DNA of 64,000 nt, from contig LNKV01000005.1 in assembly GCA_001465935.1 (NCBI GenBank), forward strand, positions 434,001-498,000, written 5' to 3'. Below the pieces are notes generated by a model. That model was not told the DNA's origin and ran no database searches. It was given only the letters and a program-made list of their open reading frames with translations. The position numbers were made by a program, and so were the translations under genes. How positions within the stretch are numbered: position 1 is the first letter of the stretch; each line of letters opens with the position of its first letter. Origin of the DNA: Clarireedia homoeocarpa (lineage: Eukaryota > Ascomycota > Leotiomycetes > Helotiales > Rutstroemiaceae). This document shows positions 20,351 through 31,674 of the stretch, one piece after another.

Positions 20351-23132
20351 CTAAACAATCTTATAAGCCGTCTTAGCAATATAAAAGCAAGCCAATCCGA
20401 AAGCCAGTAGACCAGCAGTAATACACCAGAACCACGTCAAATCACCTTCATGCTCCTGACCCGGCACCCAAACATTCATACCCCACAGTCCCGTGATAAT
20501 ATTCATAGGCAGGACGATCGTTCCCAATACCGTTAATTTCCCAAGGACGTCTGCTGTTTGTTCTTGTCGCTCGTTCATGCGTATGTTGATTTGGGCTAGG
20601 TAGTTGCCGTGAGAGCGGGCGAGAATTCTAGGAGCGGGCGTTAGTTTAAGACTTGTAGAAAAGTGGAAAGGACATGGAACTTACTTTTCGTAGTGAGATA
20701 AATTACCAGTCATAGTAACGATATGATCCTGGATATCTCCAAGATACAAACCAATCTCACTTCGTGGTGCGATCTCCCAATGCTCATTACAGCGCTTTGC
20801 GAAGCCCTTAATAACATCCGCTTTATTGCCCAAGAGTCGATATAGACCCATGACTTTCTTTCGACAATCTCCTACCCTTCTCAACATATCACCTCCACTT
20901 TCTCCAGAGGTGGGATCGCCGGCTTCTGATCTCTTCTCATTGTCTTTGCTGTTCTTTTGACTTTCTTCTGGCGAGTGGAGTCGGAGAATTGCATCATCGA
21001 TGTCATCGACCTCATCTTCGATCGTTTGGATGAGAGGCGCGAACACATCTGTGATGTCATCGATTATGGCGTATGAAATCCAGTCAGCTGAGAGAATGAG
21101 GTAGTCTTTCAGCTGTCGGATTCGTCGTCGAACGTTGGCAGGATGTGGGGTGAGCGAGAAGTGGAAACTAATAACACCTTCTCGGAACACCACTACATAC
21201 ATGTTGACTGGCTCCAAGAAATCCTCATTATTCATGTCTTGTTCGAAAGAGCGGTAGTTCACAAAGTAATAGTGTCTGAACAGCTCAACCTTCTCACGAG
21301 CTTCCTGCATCATAATATCTTCTGCAGTCAGTGGATGAATTCCAAAAGTTTTAGAGATGACTTTCATCTCTGCATCGGTCGGAGACAGAACATCAAGCCA
21401 CCAGGTTGGACGTTCACCATAGCGTTTTGGTTTCTCGTCTTTAGTCGGAGATGATTTCAGCGGTGGCGACTTGGACCCTCTATTTGGTGTAGCATCGCGC
21501 GAGTTCTCCTGAGAATGCGACTCCCCGTTGCTTTCACGCAAAGATGCAGTGCGTTTTGCCTCCCCTCTTCCATTGTGGTCAATGATGGATGATTGGTGAG
21601 TATCTGATCTCGAATCCCCATGATTGCCCGTTGCTTGGCGCACATGTGCATTCTCATGACGGAGGTCCCATTCTTCTTCGTCCTCGGATTCAGAACTGTC
21701 TTCTAGTACAGGCGGATCGGGTATGAAAAGCTCTCGGAAGCTCCCACCAGGCTGGACAAGCTCTGAGATGGTTTGACTATGTATGGTGCTCTGGAATTCT
21801 TCATTGAAATAGGTAAATCTGTATGGCGCATCATCCTCGGCACGATGCCAGCCCTTATGGATTGGTCGTAAACGTCCTCCAATAAGCTGGGGTTCAGTGA
21901 TCTTCTTGGCTCGTCGTTCCTCACTTCGGCCCTCCTTTTCAAATCTACTCCAGTCATCAAGCAAGGACAAATCGGGAAACCTGCTTTTGTGTCGTCGTGA
22001 ACGTCTGTAACCGCCATCTTCCCTTTGAGGAGCATCTTCTTCCGCCATTTCAGACATGTCAACTGGGAAGCAAACATCCTCCTCAGCCTGCAATGCTATA
22101 GTGTGTCGTCTTCCTTCATACCCACTATCCCTTCGGGGAGACCCAGGCACAGAATTGTCCTGACAAGCATTTTCCCTGAGCGACCTCAAGGATCTCATAC
22201 TTCGCCTGCTGTGCATCGACCCTCGATCTGGTGACTGGTCTCGGACCATCATATCCCCAAAGCTCATATCCCTATTTATCGCACCAAGCTGTGGAGACCC
22301 AGGTACAGACGGAGGATAATTGACATTATATTCCTCATTCTGAACGCCCAATCCAGAGGGCATCTTGTCGAAAATTGTTTTCTTTTTGTCATTCTTTCCA
22401 TTCGTAGAAGAGCCGCTCGACTCTCGTCGGCTGCGTTTATCGGTTTGTAGAGTCGCCGAGTTTTTTGATCTCGCAGAGCTAGGTACAAGTGGCGTTCGCT
22501 CATCCGCCTGCTCCTCCAACCCCTCATCTCCCGAATTATTCTTCGATCTTCCAGTGGTTGGCCTTCGGCTCACTGTTTCCGATGATCTGAATGGATTGTT
22601 GTAGGTAGGACGACTGAAGGAAGGGCCATCGTAGGGGTTTTGGTGATATGAACTTTGGCCCATAGTTGACGGTCTTCGAGGTCGCATACTTTGGTGTTCT
22701 CTGTAGATGGTATATTAGCATGCGCAAGATCTCCGTAGTTCAAAAAATGACTGACCGATGGTCCAACAGCGCCTCGCTTTCAATGCTAGTGTTGCTTAGA
22801 TTCCTCCCGTGATAGAAATTCGACCTCGGATCACTCTGCAATTGCGCGACTCGTTGTGCCGACGACGTAGGGGCCATCCCATTCCCATCCTCAGTCGAAG
22901 CAGCAAAAGATTGCCTCCTACCACGTTTCTTGCCGCCTCGATGATTATTCCTCCTTTTCTTCTTCTTCGTCACGGGCTGAGTGAGTGCGATATCTGGTCC
23001 CAATGTCGCATTCGAATTGTTGACATGCTCTTGTGGTGGCTGCAAAGCCGTAGGTTCTGGTCGTTGAGGTGGTGTATTCCGAGAATTGGGACTCAAGGGC
23101 CCTGTACTCCGAGGTGTTAGTGGTGCAGACAT
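20351..23132 (-). CDS. CorA-family magnesium transporter (ALR1/MNR2 type)
   Basis: Three exons (23132-22756, 22700-20685, 20627-20351) encode 889 residues, the size of yeast Alr1/Mnr2. The long N-terminal half is charged and disordered, with KKKKRRNNHRGGKKRGRR near residue 80. The CorA core begins near 480 (RPTWWLDVLSPTDAEMKVIS) and has the long stalk helix ending in NYLAQINIRMNERQ. The C-terminus holds two membrane helices (about 829-848 and 862-883) and the selectivity motif GMN at 847-849, within GLWGMNVWVPGQ. Divalent-cation uptake or vacuolar Mg2+ release is the known role. The sequence does not say which membrane. Introns have GTCAGT/CTACAG and GTAAGT/CTAACG/CTAG borders. Confidence 0.95.
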
Positions 23133-24894
23133 GGTGAAGAGAACGTGTATCGGTTTTGATGGTGACGATGTCTTGACCGGCTGAGACCTGAAGCGTCCAG
23201 GTAAGACAAGGCGGAATCAATCAATTGAACCACGTATTTTTGCCTTGGAAGCTATTGATTGTCGGAGTTTCAATTGAAACAGATTCGAATTTTCCTCTTT
23301 TCCTTCGCGACGACACAATCCATGCGTTAGTATTGTGCTGTGTTATCGTAGGACGGACGGGGCGAAGTGCAGAATGTGATCAAAGAATGTCGTGTGTTCA
23401 GCACTCACGAAATCTGGGTTAACGTTAAGCTGGGAAAGTTGGTTTGGCTAGGCGGATAGGCTATGCGCTAAGGTCCAGCGGCGGGCTATGTGTCGGAACT
23501 TGGACCAAATGCTTATCGTCGGCGCTTTAAACCGAAATAGAAAGGGGAAGGGGAAGCCAATGAAGCTGGAAATGTCATCGTTCTGGTAGGAAAGATATAC
23601 GGGGGATAGTTGTGCATTAATATAGAAAGGTCCAGTCGCCTACGACAAGAGGGGAAGGAAAACTTTATACGGCGACGAGTCATTCACCACCTCGGACTAT
23701 GGAAATCTAGGCGTGTCAAATGTCAGATGGATGTCACTGAGGTCAAGGAACGACTTCTGTATGCAGCAGGCCGCGAAGTGCTTGACAGATCAGTAATATA
23801 AAGGTATGATGCACACACTTACATAAGTATGTATGATGCATGAGGCGCAGTGTAGCATCCTGTAGCTCCTGTGCCTGTGCAGCTATTACTAAACAGATAT
23901 GAGCAGCATCCTGGTTAAATCCGCCTATCTGTTCCTGGTCTTCCTATCAACATCCCTATCGTAAGCGAGCATAGAACTATATGCAAACTGGTATTTTCCA
24001 TTTACGACATGAAAGTAAATAGCAGTTCTACCGCGTTGGACCCGTACGAAGGGAAACTAGAAAACACTCTTTTATATGGGAGTGCGGCAAATTTTTCCAA
24101 GGGTCCGTATCTGTCGGTATGTGTTTAGGCGTCGTAACGGATGATGTCCGCCAATCAGCTTGGGCGATAACTACGTCAATCCCACCCCATCATTACCAGA
24201 TGCCGATAGCTATGTCATTTTTTGGCCAGGAGCCGATCACATATTTATCATCTTATATTAGATTAAACCCGGTTCTCAACTAGACATTGGGCTACGATGG
24301 GGTGTTCTTACTGCTGCTGCTGCTACTGAGCCGTTCGCAGCACTATATTTTCTTTAACAAAAACTTCTAATCAGACAGTACTCTTTCCCGCAGCTACAAT
24401 GCTCATTTATCTAGCCTCCTGGTGGCTTCTAGCGTGCGTAATGTAGCAGCCCGGCTAAAATGCTCTACAATTGTGGAGACGCGACGCATCGCGATCGGCA
24501 TCATTCTTAGGCTATTAAGAGAACTCGATCAGATGCCTTATCTTTCCAGAGTGGCTTTGAGCACGCCTATCAAAGACTCATATTCTTCGGACTGTTCAAG
24601 AACAGCATCGAAAAACTATAATTCAATAAATCACTATGGAGATTTAGAATATGTTGTCCACTCAACGACTCGGAAGTTGAATCGAACAATGCACCAGATT
24701 TAACTATAAAAGTATCGTTGATTATCTCTTCTGTTCTTCTCTCTAACCACCCGCTATAGAGGTTGATTTAAGCCCGAACTAAAAGTCCGCTACGAATTTC
24801 AGCAAAGAAACCATCTTGCGTGTAGCCTCAAGCAGTTGTAGGTCCATCACATTTCTTCTTCAGACTAACAGTACGAATTATACAGCCGTTCACA
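23133..24894. other. Intergenic, accessory-block border
   Basis: This includes the transporter promoter (about 23133-23450). Beyond it is AT-rich DNA with a short ctgctgctgctgct tract near 24311-24325. A reading frame at 24422-24703 lacks an ATG start and family resemblance and is not called. Confidence 0.55.
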
Positions 24895-25509
24895 ATGCCC
24901 AATAGACACCGAGAGACTCGGCGGCACCATCGCTCAGTCTTGTGCGTGCACCCTCTATGTAAAGATTTCAATCACAAGGAACACGATCTCAGCCGTACGT
25001 GTCCGCCCATATATAATAGACTTTTCCTCGTCATCAATGTTGTGAAAGTTAATGACAAAGAACACCAAGCCCAATGGCGCATCGCTCAAGTTATACATAA
25101 CTATTTCGAAAAACAACCATTCTTCCAGCGATCTTGGGAGCTGGCATACAGCTCATCTAAGAAGCCAGTAATTCGCGATGTTAAGGAATACTTGTCTCGC
25201 GAGGAGGATACGCTCTTTGGCCCATATGCAAGACACGTTTTTATAGGGAACATATGCTCGACGGATCGTTTCGACGAGTTTATAAAGGATATCCACTACA
25301 TAGGGGACAGCAAAAAGAGCATATTGGAGCATAAAGATTCATTTGTCAACTCATTTCTACGGAAGTTGAAGGATAAGAATGAGAAGAAATGGGAACTCCT
25401 AGAAGGTACAAACAAAGAATTGCAGCTGCAGATACTGGAACCTTTCCCTGAATTGGTAGATACTTTTAATTCTATGGTCTCCAAAACTTTTAAATCTCGG
25501 TCACAGTAG
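24895..25509 (+). CDS. Accessory paralog A with Cys/His head
   Basis: One exon of 204 residues with ATG at 24895 in a good context (ttcacaATG). Residues 17-36 hold C17-V-H-P-x-C22, H30 and C36-P, a spacing shared with paralog D at 29318 and suggestive of zinc binding. The following domain starts LFLVINVVK and contains QWRIAQVI, then VFIGNICSTDRFDEFI near 114-129. It matches the [VI]xIG[KN][VI]-x-S-[TN]-x-R-[LF] pattern found in the other members. The tail is Lys/Glu-rich (KDKNEKKWELLEG). It has no signal peptide and no membrane segment. Its neighbours are all of the same family, which implies local duplication. Function unknown. It may be a distant relative of a widespread small fungal family with HW...IGKV...NC signatures. 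Confidence 0.7.
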   Translation: MPNRHRETRRHHRSVLCVHPLCKDFNHKEHDLSRTCPPIYNRLFLVINVVKVNDKEHQAQWRIAQVIHNYFEKQPFFQRSWELAYSSSKKPVIRDVKEYLSREEDTLFGPYARHVFIGNICSTDRFDEFIKDIHYIGDSKKSILEHKDSFVNSFLRKLKDKNEKKWELLEGTNKELQLQILEPFPELVDTFNSMVSKTFKSRSQ

Positions 25510-26027
25510 ATCCGAGGTCAGAAGAATAAGCTCAAGGTCTACAGGATAAGCACTTCATATATCTTACCACGAATCTATATTATACAGCTAAACTCAATCA
25601 CTTCAGTACATCCTTATTATTAATCAGTTCATACAGCATATCAAATTCTTTTTGAAATAGTTAAGTTTCATGCAAAGCCTAGATACTTGAAAGACAGCAG
25701 GAGATATATCAATCCAGCACGCAACCTTCTCACTAGCAGAGGGTTTTAGCTGTGATGTGAATAATGGGGGTGTATAAACTTACCTTCCTCTTAGTTAGTC
25801 AACAAAACAAGCTAAGCTATATGGTCTCTTTGCTCCTCTGATTATCTGTTGAATCTTTTCAAATTTCTACACCACTTTTGCAACTCCACAACGACCTGCG
25901 CCGAGTAGTTACTAAGTATCTGGTCTTGCAAATCATAACATTCTATTGTCCATTACCATTGAATTATATGTCTACTCTTCCGCATTCATGATCTACCTAC
26001 AAACCTAAGATCCCATCAACCATAAAA

Positions 26028-26510
26028 ATGACAAACGCTTGTGAAGTACCAATCAATCCACGCTACACTTCCAGAAATGAATAACGCACAAGAATTTTCG
26101 AGGCCGAGCCCCAAACACTATATAGCTGTCACAAACCAAAGCCCAGCATATATACTAGATATAGCTCCAGCTCACCAAATAAAGCATCTTCTAGCACTTA
26201 TGTCACGCAATCTAACCAAACTGACAATCACAGCGCTAATCCCCGCTATTATTCACCACCTCAACATCTACAAAATGCTTCTTACTCAACGGAGTTTCGA
26301 CCCACAAACAAACTTTATACTGTGCTTCGCAAAGATGAAAACCATAGAGGCGAGATCGAATTCATATCATGCATGGTACAACTCGAAAGCGTACATCGTA
26401 ACTGCTTCTCTGAAAGCAGATGGGAGCTAGACAGATCTATCGAGGGACTCACTGGGCCCACTGGGATAACTGGGACACGGAGAACGAAGATCTATATAAG
26501 CAGACAGTGA
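26028..26510 (+). pseudogene. Accessory paralog B, broken by early stop
   Basis: An ATG at 26028 (cataaaaATG) opens a frame that meets TAA at 26082-26084 after 18 codons and then stays open to TGA at 26508-26510. The downstream part ends in KLYTVLRKDENHRGEIEF and MVQLESVH...RWELDRS, matching the LY-x-[VA]L...F...VQ...RW order of the neighbours. The C-terminal IGKV-type half is missing in this frame. No intron removing the TAA was apparent. This appears to be a degraded copy. A separate 47-codon frame at 26812-26955 may be its detached tail. Confidence 0.6.
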
Positions 26511-26811
26511 TTCCTTAGTATATAGAGCATCGTGCTCAACTCAAATAGTAATTTCATTACTTAGTTACCAATCGACATTACCTCTATTTAATTCTCTACT
26601 TGACTGCTTCAATACACAACCTACTGTCTTCTACCGCTTCCACGTGACTAGGAGGTCGACGGCGTAACACAATGTTGAGTCCATATTCATTGGGAACGTT
26701 TGCACATCCAGTGTACTGCATTATCTATTGGGGAAATTTTCATATAAGCTCAATGATTATTAGATAGCGGAGAAGGACAAGCCGCAACTACGGGCTGCAT
26801 CTTTTTTAGTA

Positions 26812-26955
26812 ATGTTAGAGAATAATAATAAGAAGTGGGATAACTCAAGTATATTGGACGAGCCTCCATACGGGGTTTTAAATCAGGTTCCGAATTATAA
26901 TGACGAGAAATTTGATAGATTTCGGAACGATGTTCTACAGGGAATTGGGAGGTAG
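26812..26955 (+). pseudogene. Possible C-terminal remnant of paralog B
   Basis: A 47-residue frame beginning MLENNNKKWDNSSIL resembles the tail of paralog A (NEKKWELLEG...PFPELVDTFN) in spacing of KKW and of later hydrophobic residues. The match is short and could be chance. Confidence 0.25.
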
Positions 26956-27450
26956 TGGCGGTGTGGCTACACCCTCCTCACCCGTAACTCACTCAACAAA
27001 AGGTGGGTTCAGGTAATCTTGAGGGTTTGTAGCTGATTCATTATTAACGTTCATAAGGCCCTTATTTATGTTCTATTACTACAGCTCTGAATCCTCCCTT
27101 AATCATCCGATGTTGAGCATCCAATTTGAGCATCAAATCTCATATTGGTCGTATGTCGGTCGCTTCTATGGCGACAGGCGGAAACACAGCTTCAATATTA
27201 CTGCTAGAAATGAGCGAGGAAGGGAGCAGATACGAGAACAAGGCAGTCAACGGATATGCATGCACCAGGAACCTACGGGAGATATCAGAAGCATTAATAC
27301 GCATGCGGAACAATGACTTATAACAATCACTCAGGATAACTGGACATGCGTCGAAACAACATCGTGAACCGAATTATAAGAATTGACGTTTATCCCTTAT
27401 TTACTTCATTCTAATTCACAAGAAAACACACCAATTCCATCCCACTAAAA

Positions 27451-28638
27451 ATGGCTTCACAATCTCAGAGAAATGAAAGCGCAGGAAGAGTCTCTGAGGG
27501 TGCAGGACGCCAATCTGTCGATCCAATTCCAACGAGAATTACAAGACAAACTGCCCGTCGAATGTCATCAATCGCAGCATCCAGGGCCGCACCTCCCCAG
27601 AGACTGCGTCGTATTGAGCCTCCATTGGCAAATGCTCCTAGACCTCCTGCGTTGCAAAACACGGATGAGAATCCACTATTAGCCGAGGAAATAGAGCCCC
27701 TAGATGCAGAAATGGCGAATCATAGTCAACCATCGCCGTCTGGTAGTGTAGATGCCTCGGTAGATATCGAGCGTCCTGCATCGATCCCAAACACCGCGCA
27801 TCAAAACCTTGAGCCTTTACTGCCTCGTGGGCGCTCCGAAAGAACACCCTTACCCAACGGCCTCGGGACTCAAGGTAGACGCCGACCAATCGCTGAAGTC
27901 CCAGGCAATGGGTATATGACCCGACATCAGCCACGTGGAAACCTAGTAAGAGTCCCTTCGGCACGTCAGATTCGACTAGCTGGGCCTCCAGCAATTCCAA
28001 GCTTTCATTCGCGACAAGCAGTCCTGCAAAATGGCACACTTGGCCCGGCGCAACTGCACGAGTTCCGGCCGAGCAGTAAACTGTATATAGCTCTAACCCG
28101 TGCATACTATCTCAACGGCAATAGAACGGAGCTCATATTTCAATACCAAATCGTTCAAGTGGAGCAACTAAGGCCCGACGAGATAATCCAGCGACGTTGG
28201 GGCACGGGTAGAAGAGAGGATCGGCCTAACGGATTTTGCCTTTGGCCCGTCAGGTTGCTCGCAATAGACGTAGCACCAGATTCTTTGGTTACCCGCAATG
28301 GTAATTGGCAGACTATTTTGATAGGCAACGTATTGTCTAATCAGCGGTTGGGGAGGATCCTTTCGTGTTGGTCGGTTAGATTCCCTGCAGAACTGAGGAA
28401 TATTCGGATCGAGGAGTTAACCTATTGTTTTGTTCGGAATGCCTTAGCCCATTTAAGACAATACAATGTGGCTGAGCCAGTGACAGATGGGCAAGGCACT
28501 GTAGTTGATGCTCTGCCTGCTGAGCAGATGCTAGATCGCATAATGGGTGATGATATTTTTGACTTTCCGGAAAATGCTTTTGTGCGCTTTATGCGAATTT
28601 CTTCCGCCGAGATTCCCATTACTAGGAGTCAAGAATAG
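27451..28638 (+). CDS. Accessory paralog C with long disordered N-terminus
   Basis: One exon of 395 residues with ATG at 27451 (ctaaaaATG). Residues 1-205 are Arg/Pro/Ser-rich and disordered, unlike the heads of the other members. The family domain starts near 208 with SKLYIALTRAYYLNG and FQYQIVQVEQL, includes QRRWGTG, then ILIGNVLSNQRLGRIL near 290-305 and ELTYCFVRNALAHLRQYN near 328-345. The last block matches the C-x(n)-AL-x-[HY]L end of paralog D. No zinc-type Cys/His cluster is present. Function unknown. Head-domain swapping among neighbours is the notable feature. Confidence 0.7.
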   Translation: MASQSQRNESAGRVSEGAGRQSVDPIPTRITRQTARRMSSIAASRAAPPQRLRRIEPPLANAPRPPALQNTDENPLLAEEIEPLDAEMANHSQPSPSGSVDASVDIERPASIPNTAHQNLEPLLPRGRSERTPLPNGLGTQGRRRPIAEVPGNGYMTRHQPRGNLVRVPSARQIRLAGPPAIPSFHSRQAVLQNGTLGPAQLHEFRPSSKLYIALTRAYYLNGNRTELIFQYQIVQVEQLRPDEIIQRRWGTGRREDRPNGFCLWPVRLLAIDVAPDSLVTRNGNWQTILIGNVLSNQRLGRILSCWSVRFPAELRNIRIEELTYCFVRNALAHLRQYNVAEPVTDGQGTVVDALPAEQMLDRIMGDDIFDFPENAFVRFMRISSAEIPITRSQE

Positions 28639-29317
28639 CGAAACGTGGAGAATCATATCATTTCTTAGTAGACTTGTTAGTTTTCGCAAATATTCAAGCC
28701 AAGCAATAAATCCGCCACAAAAAAAATTCGATTCATAACAGTTCTCGCAGTTTTTCGACGGGAGCGACACCAAACATTAAATAGTTTATTTACAATTGAA
28801 TTGCAACTAAATGACCAAACTTGAAGCAGAGTGCAGCAGAGTGAAAACTTATAAGTTATATATACAGAGAAAACTACTGCTATTATAAAATAGTGATAAG
28901 AAATTAGATTGGGCATTATCACAAGCAGTGTCAAGCACCATAAGTAGCCTTCCGTCGTACACAGTTCACCGTAACTTCTCTAACCCAACGATCAAGTGGT
29001 CTACAAACAATGAAACTCACCTGAGAGCTTCTAACTGGTGATATTAACGCTGTGAAAAGAGAGCAGTAGGAAACTAAACTTCTGACATCTGAAACTGTCA
29101 AACTACGTCTGAACATTACCCAGCCTTAGCAAACAGTGTTTGAACAATTTAAGAGAGCTGCCCTATATTGAGTAGTGATAACGATTCCTATGTCTGAGGT
29201 CCGTCTATCCTTCGTTGGCATTTTCTCCTCTTCAATAGCCTGCAGATTCGTTCAGCAAATTGCCATTTTCATTAAAAAAACAACAATTGAACGACTCTAC
29301 GCGAACCATACCTAACC

Positions 29318-30019
29318 ATGTCATCCAGGCACAGCAGCCATAACGACCAGCGACAGGCTGCTCAAAGCCAGACTGCTCAAAGTCAGGCTGCTCAACGCCA
29401 GACTGCTCAGCCTCCTGCATTGTGCCAACATCCCGACTGCGACAGAGATTGCGATCACGTCTCGGATAGTTCTTGTCCCGTACCATTAAGAAAGAGTAAC
29501 GTCCTTTACGCATGCATACGTAGAGTTAAGAAAGATCCAGACTCACATTTCGGAGACGAGTATTGCTGGTCTCTTGTTCAAGCAAATCATTACAAGCCAC
29601 GGTCTACTGCATTAACGCGGTGGGAGGTTCCATTGGAGCTGACAAATTCGCCTGTGCAAAAAATTGTTTTGCACAGGAGCGAAACCCGTTACATATACGA
29701 CTTTTTGACCAAAACGGGAAGAAACAAAGTTTGTAGCATATATATTGGCAAGGTTTTATCAACTGAACGACTAGAAAAATTGCTGAAAGGCTGCACTGTG
29801 TCTGATAATTTCAACTGCTCACACGAAATGTGGAGTAAAGGTTTTGTCTGTGAGGCATTGGGGTATCTAGAGACGCATAACAATACAGTGTGGGATAACG
29901 GCCAACCTTTCTCAAATGCGCCAGCGAACATCGAGCCAAAGCCATATCCATTGATCCTCTATACTGAGCGAGTATGGTGTAGGCTTCAAGACTTCCGTGG
30001 AATTAAAGCTCTGCCTTGA
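29318..30019 (+). CDS. Accessory paralog D with Gln repeats and Cys/His head
   Basis: One exon of 233 residues with ATG at 29318 (ctaaccATG). Residues 13-32 are four 5-residue Gln/Ala units encoded by a 15-bp tandem repeat. Residues 36-53 hold C36-Q-H-P-x-C41, C45, H47 and C53-P, the same scaffold as paralog A. The family domain begins NVLYACIRRVKK, with YCWSLVQANHY, RWEVPLEL, SIYIGKVLSTERLEKLL near 144-160, and FNCSHEMWSKGFVCEALGYL near 169-188. W-S-L, IGKV and NC...AL..L are the order I recall for a widespread small fungal protein family of unknown function. A perfect 11-bp inverted repeat lies in the coding DNA at 29651-29677. Function unknown. Confidence 0.75.
   Translation: MSSRHSSHNDQRQAAQSQTAQSQAAQRQTAQPPALCQHPDCDRDCDHVSDSSCPVPLRKSNVLYACIRRVKKDPDSHFGDEYCWSLVQANHYKPRSTALTRWEVPLELTNSPVQKIVLHRSETRYIYDFLTKTGRNKVCSIYIGKVLSTERLEKLLKGCTVSDNFNCSHEMWSKGFVCEALGYLETHNNTVWDNGQPFSNAPANIEPKPYPLILYTERVWCRLQDFRGIKALP
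29354..29413 (+). repeat. Four 15-bp units encoding Q[AT]AQ[SRP]
   Basis: Consecutive 15-bp units differ at a few bases and alternate QAAQS/QTAQS/QAAQR/QTAQP. The in-frame repeat can change length without a frameshift. Confidence 0.9.
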
Positions 30020-30353
30020 TGACTGTAAGAGACTGTTGCAGACTATTATGTGGTGTTGACTCTCGGATTAAATTAAAAATAATAAAAAAACATTGATTCA
30101 CCATAATGCTTCAGTTACCTCAAATTAGTGAATAATATAAGATTTTATAGAATATATGACGTACTGGAAGTGCGACTTAGTTTATTATGACAACATTTAG
30201 TGAACAGTTGAAGTTGTTTAGCCTCATTTGGTGATTGAAACTGAAAAGTAAATCTTCGCTACATCAGCAAGGGCTATGATTCAGTAACGCACTGTGACAA
30301 TCAATTATAAAATCGGCCGTGATCATGTAGACCCAGAGAAACGCATTTGAACA

Positions 30354-30430
30354 AAAGTCCATAACAATAATCCCGACAACAAAGAAAAACGAAAAGTCCA
30401 TAATAACAATCCCGACAACAAAGAAAAACG
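30354..30430. repeat. Two tandem 39-bp units
   Basis: The unit aaagtccataacaataatcc with its continuation cgacaacaaagaaaaacg is repeated after 39 bp with a small internal rearrangement (ataataacaa). It lies in the leader region of paralog E. Confidence 0.85.
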
Positions 30431-30667
30431 AATACGGTAAAACTCACCGTAACAGAGCACCGAACAGTGCGGTGGATGTCTCGACAACTTCTGAACAACT
30501 CTGAGAAATTCATTATATCTTCCAGGCTACAAGCCTTCTTCAGGAACTACTTTCTCACTCATCCAAACACATTAAGTTCAAGCAAGTACTTCAACTTAGC
30601 AAATTCCAAACTTCAAAGAAATAACTGGTTTCTCAGGCACCTGTGGACTCCCACAATAGAGTTTAAA

Positions 30668-31150
30668 ATGGAAAATCAAGTCTACGAGGCACCCATTCCC
30701 TCGGGCAATGAGCTTTATCTCGTTCTACAAAAACGTCGCGATGACAACGGCCAAGCGAACTTTGTCTGGCGCTTCATTCATATGCGACAAGTGGACGAAA
30801 CGCTCTTTATCGAGCAAATTTGGACGATGTCCGAAGAGCCTCAGGAGGATGGATGGCGACGGATGGAACTCGAGAAAAAAGATGTGACAATCGAAACGGC
30901 TACGATCTGTTCCAAGGATTTTAGATCAGTAAGACTAGGTGCGGTCATAGGCACAGAGGAATGCTTCAATAAATTTTGGACCAGTAGTGCGTCGCTTAAC
31001 GCTGATGATGAAAGCTACGAACTGTTAACGCGTGAGGACGCCGAAAATGTATTATCAGTGCTTCAGACTGGTAGACAACGTTATCTGGACTCAGATGTGA
31101 GTGTGGAAATCCTCGCATGCGACATTTTCAAGCGATTCCGCGCATCTTAG
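30668..31150 (+). CDS. Accessory paralog E
   Basis: A single exon of 160 residues from the ATG at 30668 (gtttaaaATG). The open frame continues upstream without an ATG and is not included. The family domain begins almost at the start: NELYLVLQKRRDDNGQ, FVWRFIHMRQVD, then RLGAVIGTEECFNKFW near 94-109, the weakest match to the IGKV block. It lacks both the Cys/His head and the disordered extension seen in neighbours. The C-terminus (DVSVEILACDIFKRFRAS) retains a Cys and a helical end similar to the C...AL segment. No signal peptide. Function unknown. Confidence 0.65.
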   Translation: MENQVYEAPIPSGNELYLVLQKRRDDNGQANFVWRFIHMRQVDETLFIEQIWTMSEEPQEDGWRRMELEKKDVTIETATICSKDFRSVRLGAVIGTEECFNKFWTSSASLNADDESYELLTREDAENVLSVLQTGRQRYLDSDVSVEILACDIFKRFRAS

Positions 31151-31674
31151 AAAATGCCTTAGCGACTGAACCCTATTGCCGCGTGGTCTGACCACGGCTA
31201 GAGTATGATTTAGGTAGTCTTATCAAGCCTGATTTTTCCGTCAAGACGTCGCACATCCACAATGTGATCTCCCAAGCATCAAATAAACACTATATCTAAT
31301 GAATCATTTTCCCTTTCGCATGTGCCTATACCCGTGTTTTCTTTTATCGACGCACGACTGAATCGAGATTCCGTTGTATTCTCCCCTTGGAACTCTATAC
31401 CAACAGCCCCTAAGTTGCGAAGCTGAATTGATCCGAAACACATAACACGGATTTACTTCCGCATCGCATTCTCCAGGTTGCATGAAAATTCAACGCAATG
31501 CCACAGCCAGCCCCTATAAGGCTCTCCACTACTTCTCGGACGGGAAACTGATAAGTCTTCAGGTGTGCCTTCAGCATATACATTGGATCTTATAAATTAT
31601 ATCCTACCACCTTACCAATAGTCTAAAACTTATCTTTCGATTTACCATCATAAGCTAAAAAGAAATACAGAAAA
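31151..31674. other. Intergenic, nothing recognised
   Basis: This is the flank of paralog E and the promoter of the 31675 gene. No clear TATA box was seen. An A-rich leader precedes the next ATG. Confidence 0.5.

Noticed and set aside
24422..24703. A 93-residue plus-strand frame
   Set aside because: It opens at a non-ATG codon and has no similarity to the neighbouring family.
27068..27323. Two overlapping frames as another paralog
   Set aside because: Only a faint resemblance to the C...AL block. No LY or IGKV block was found.
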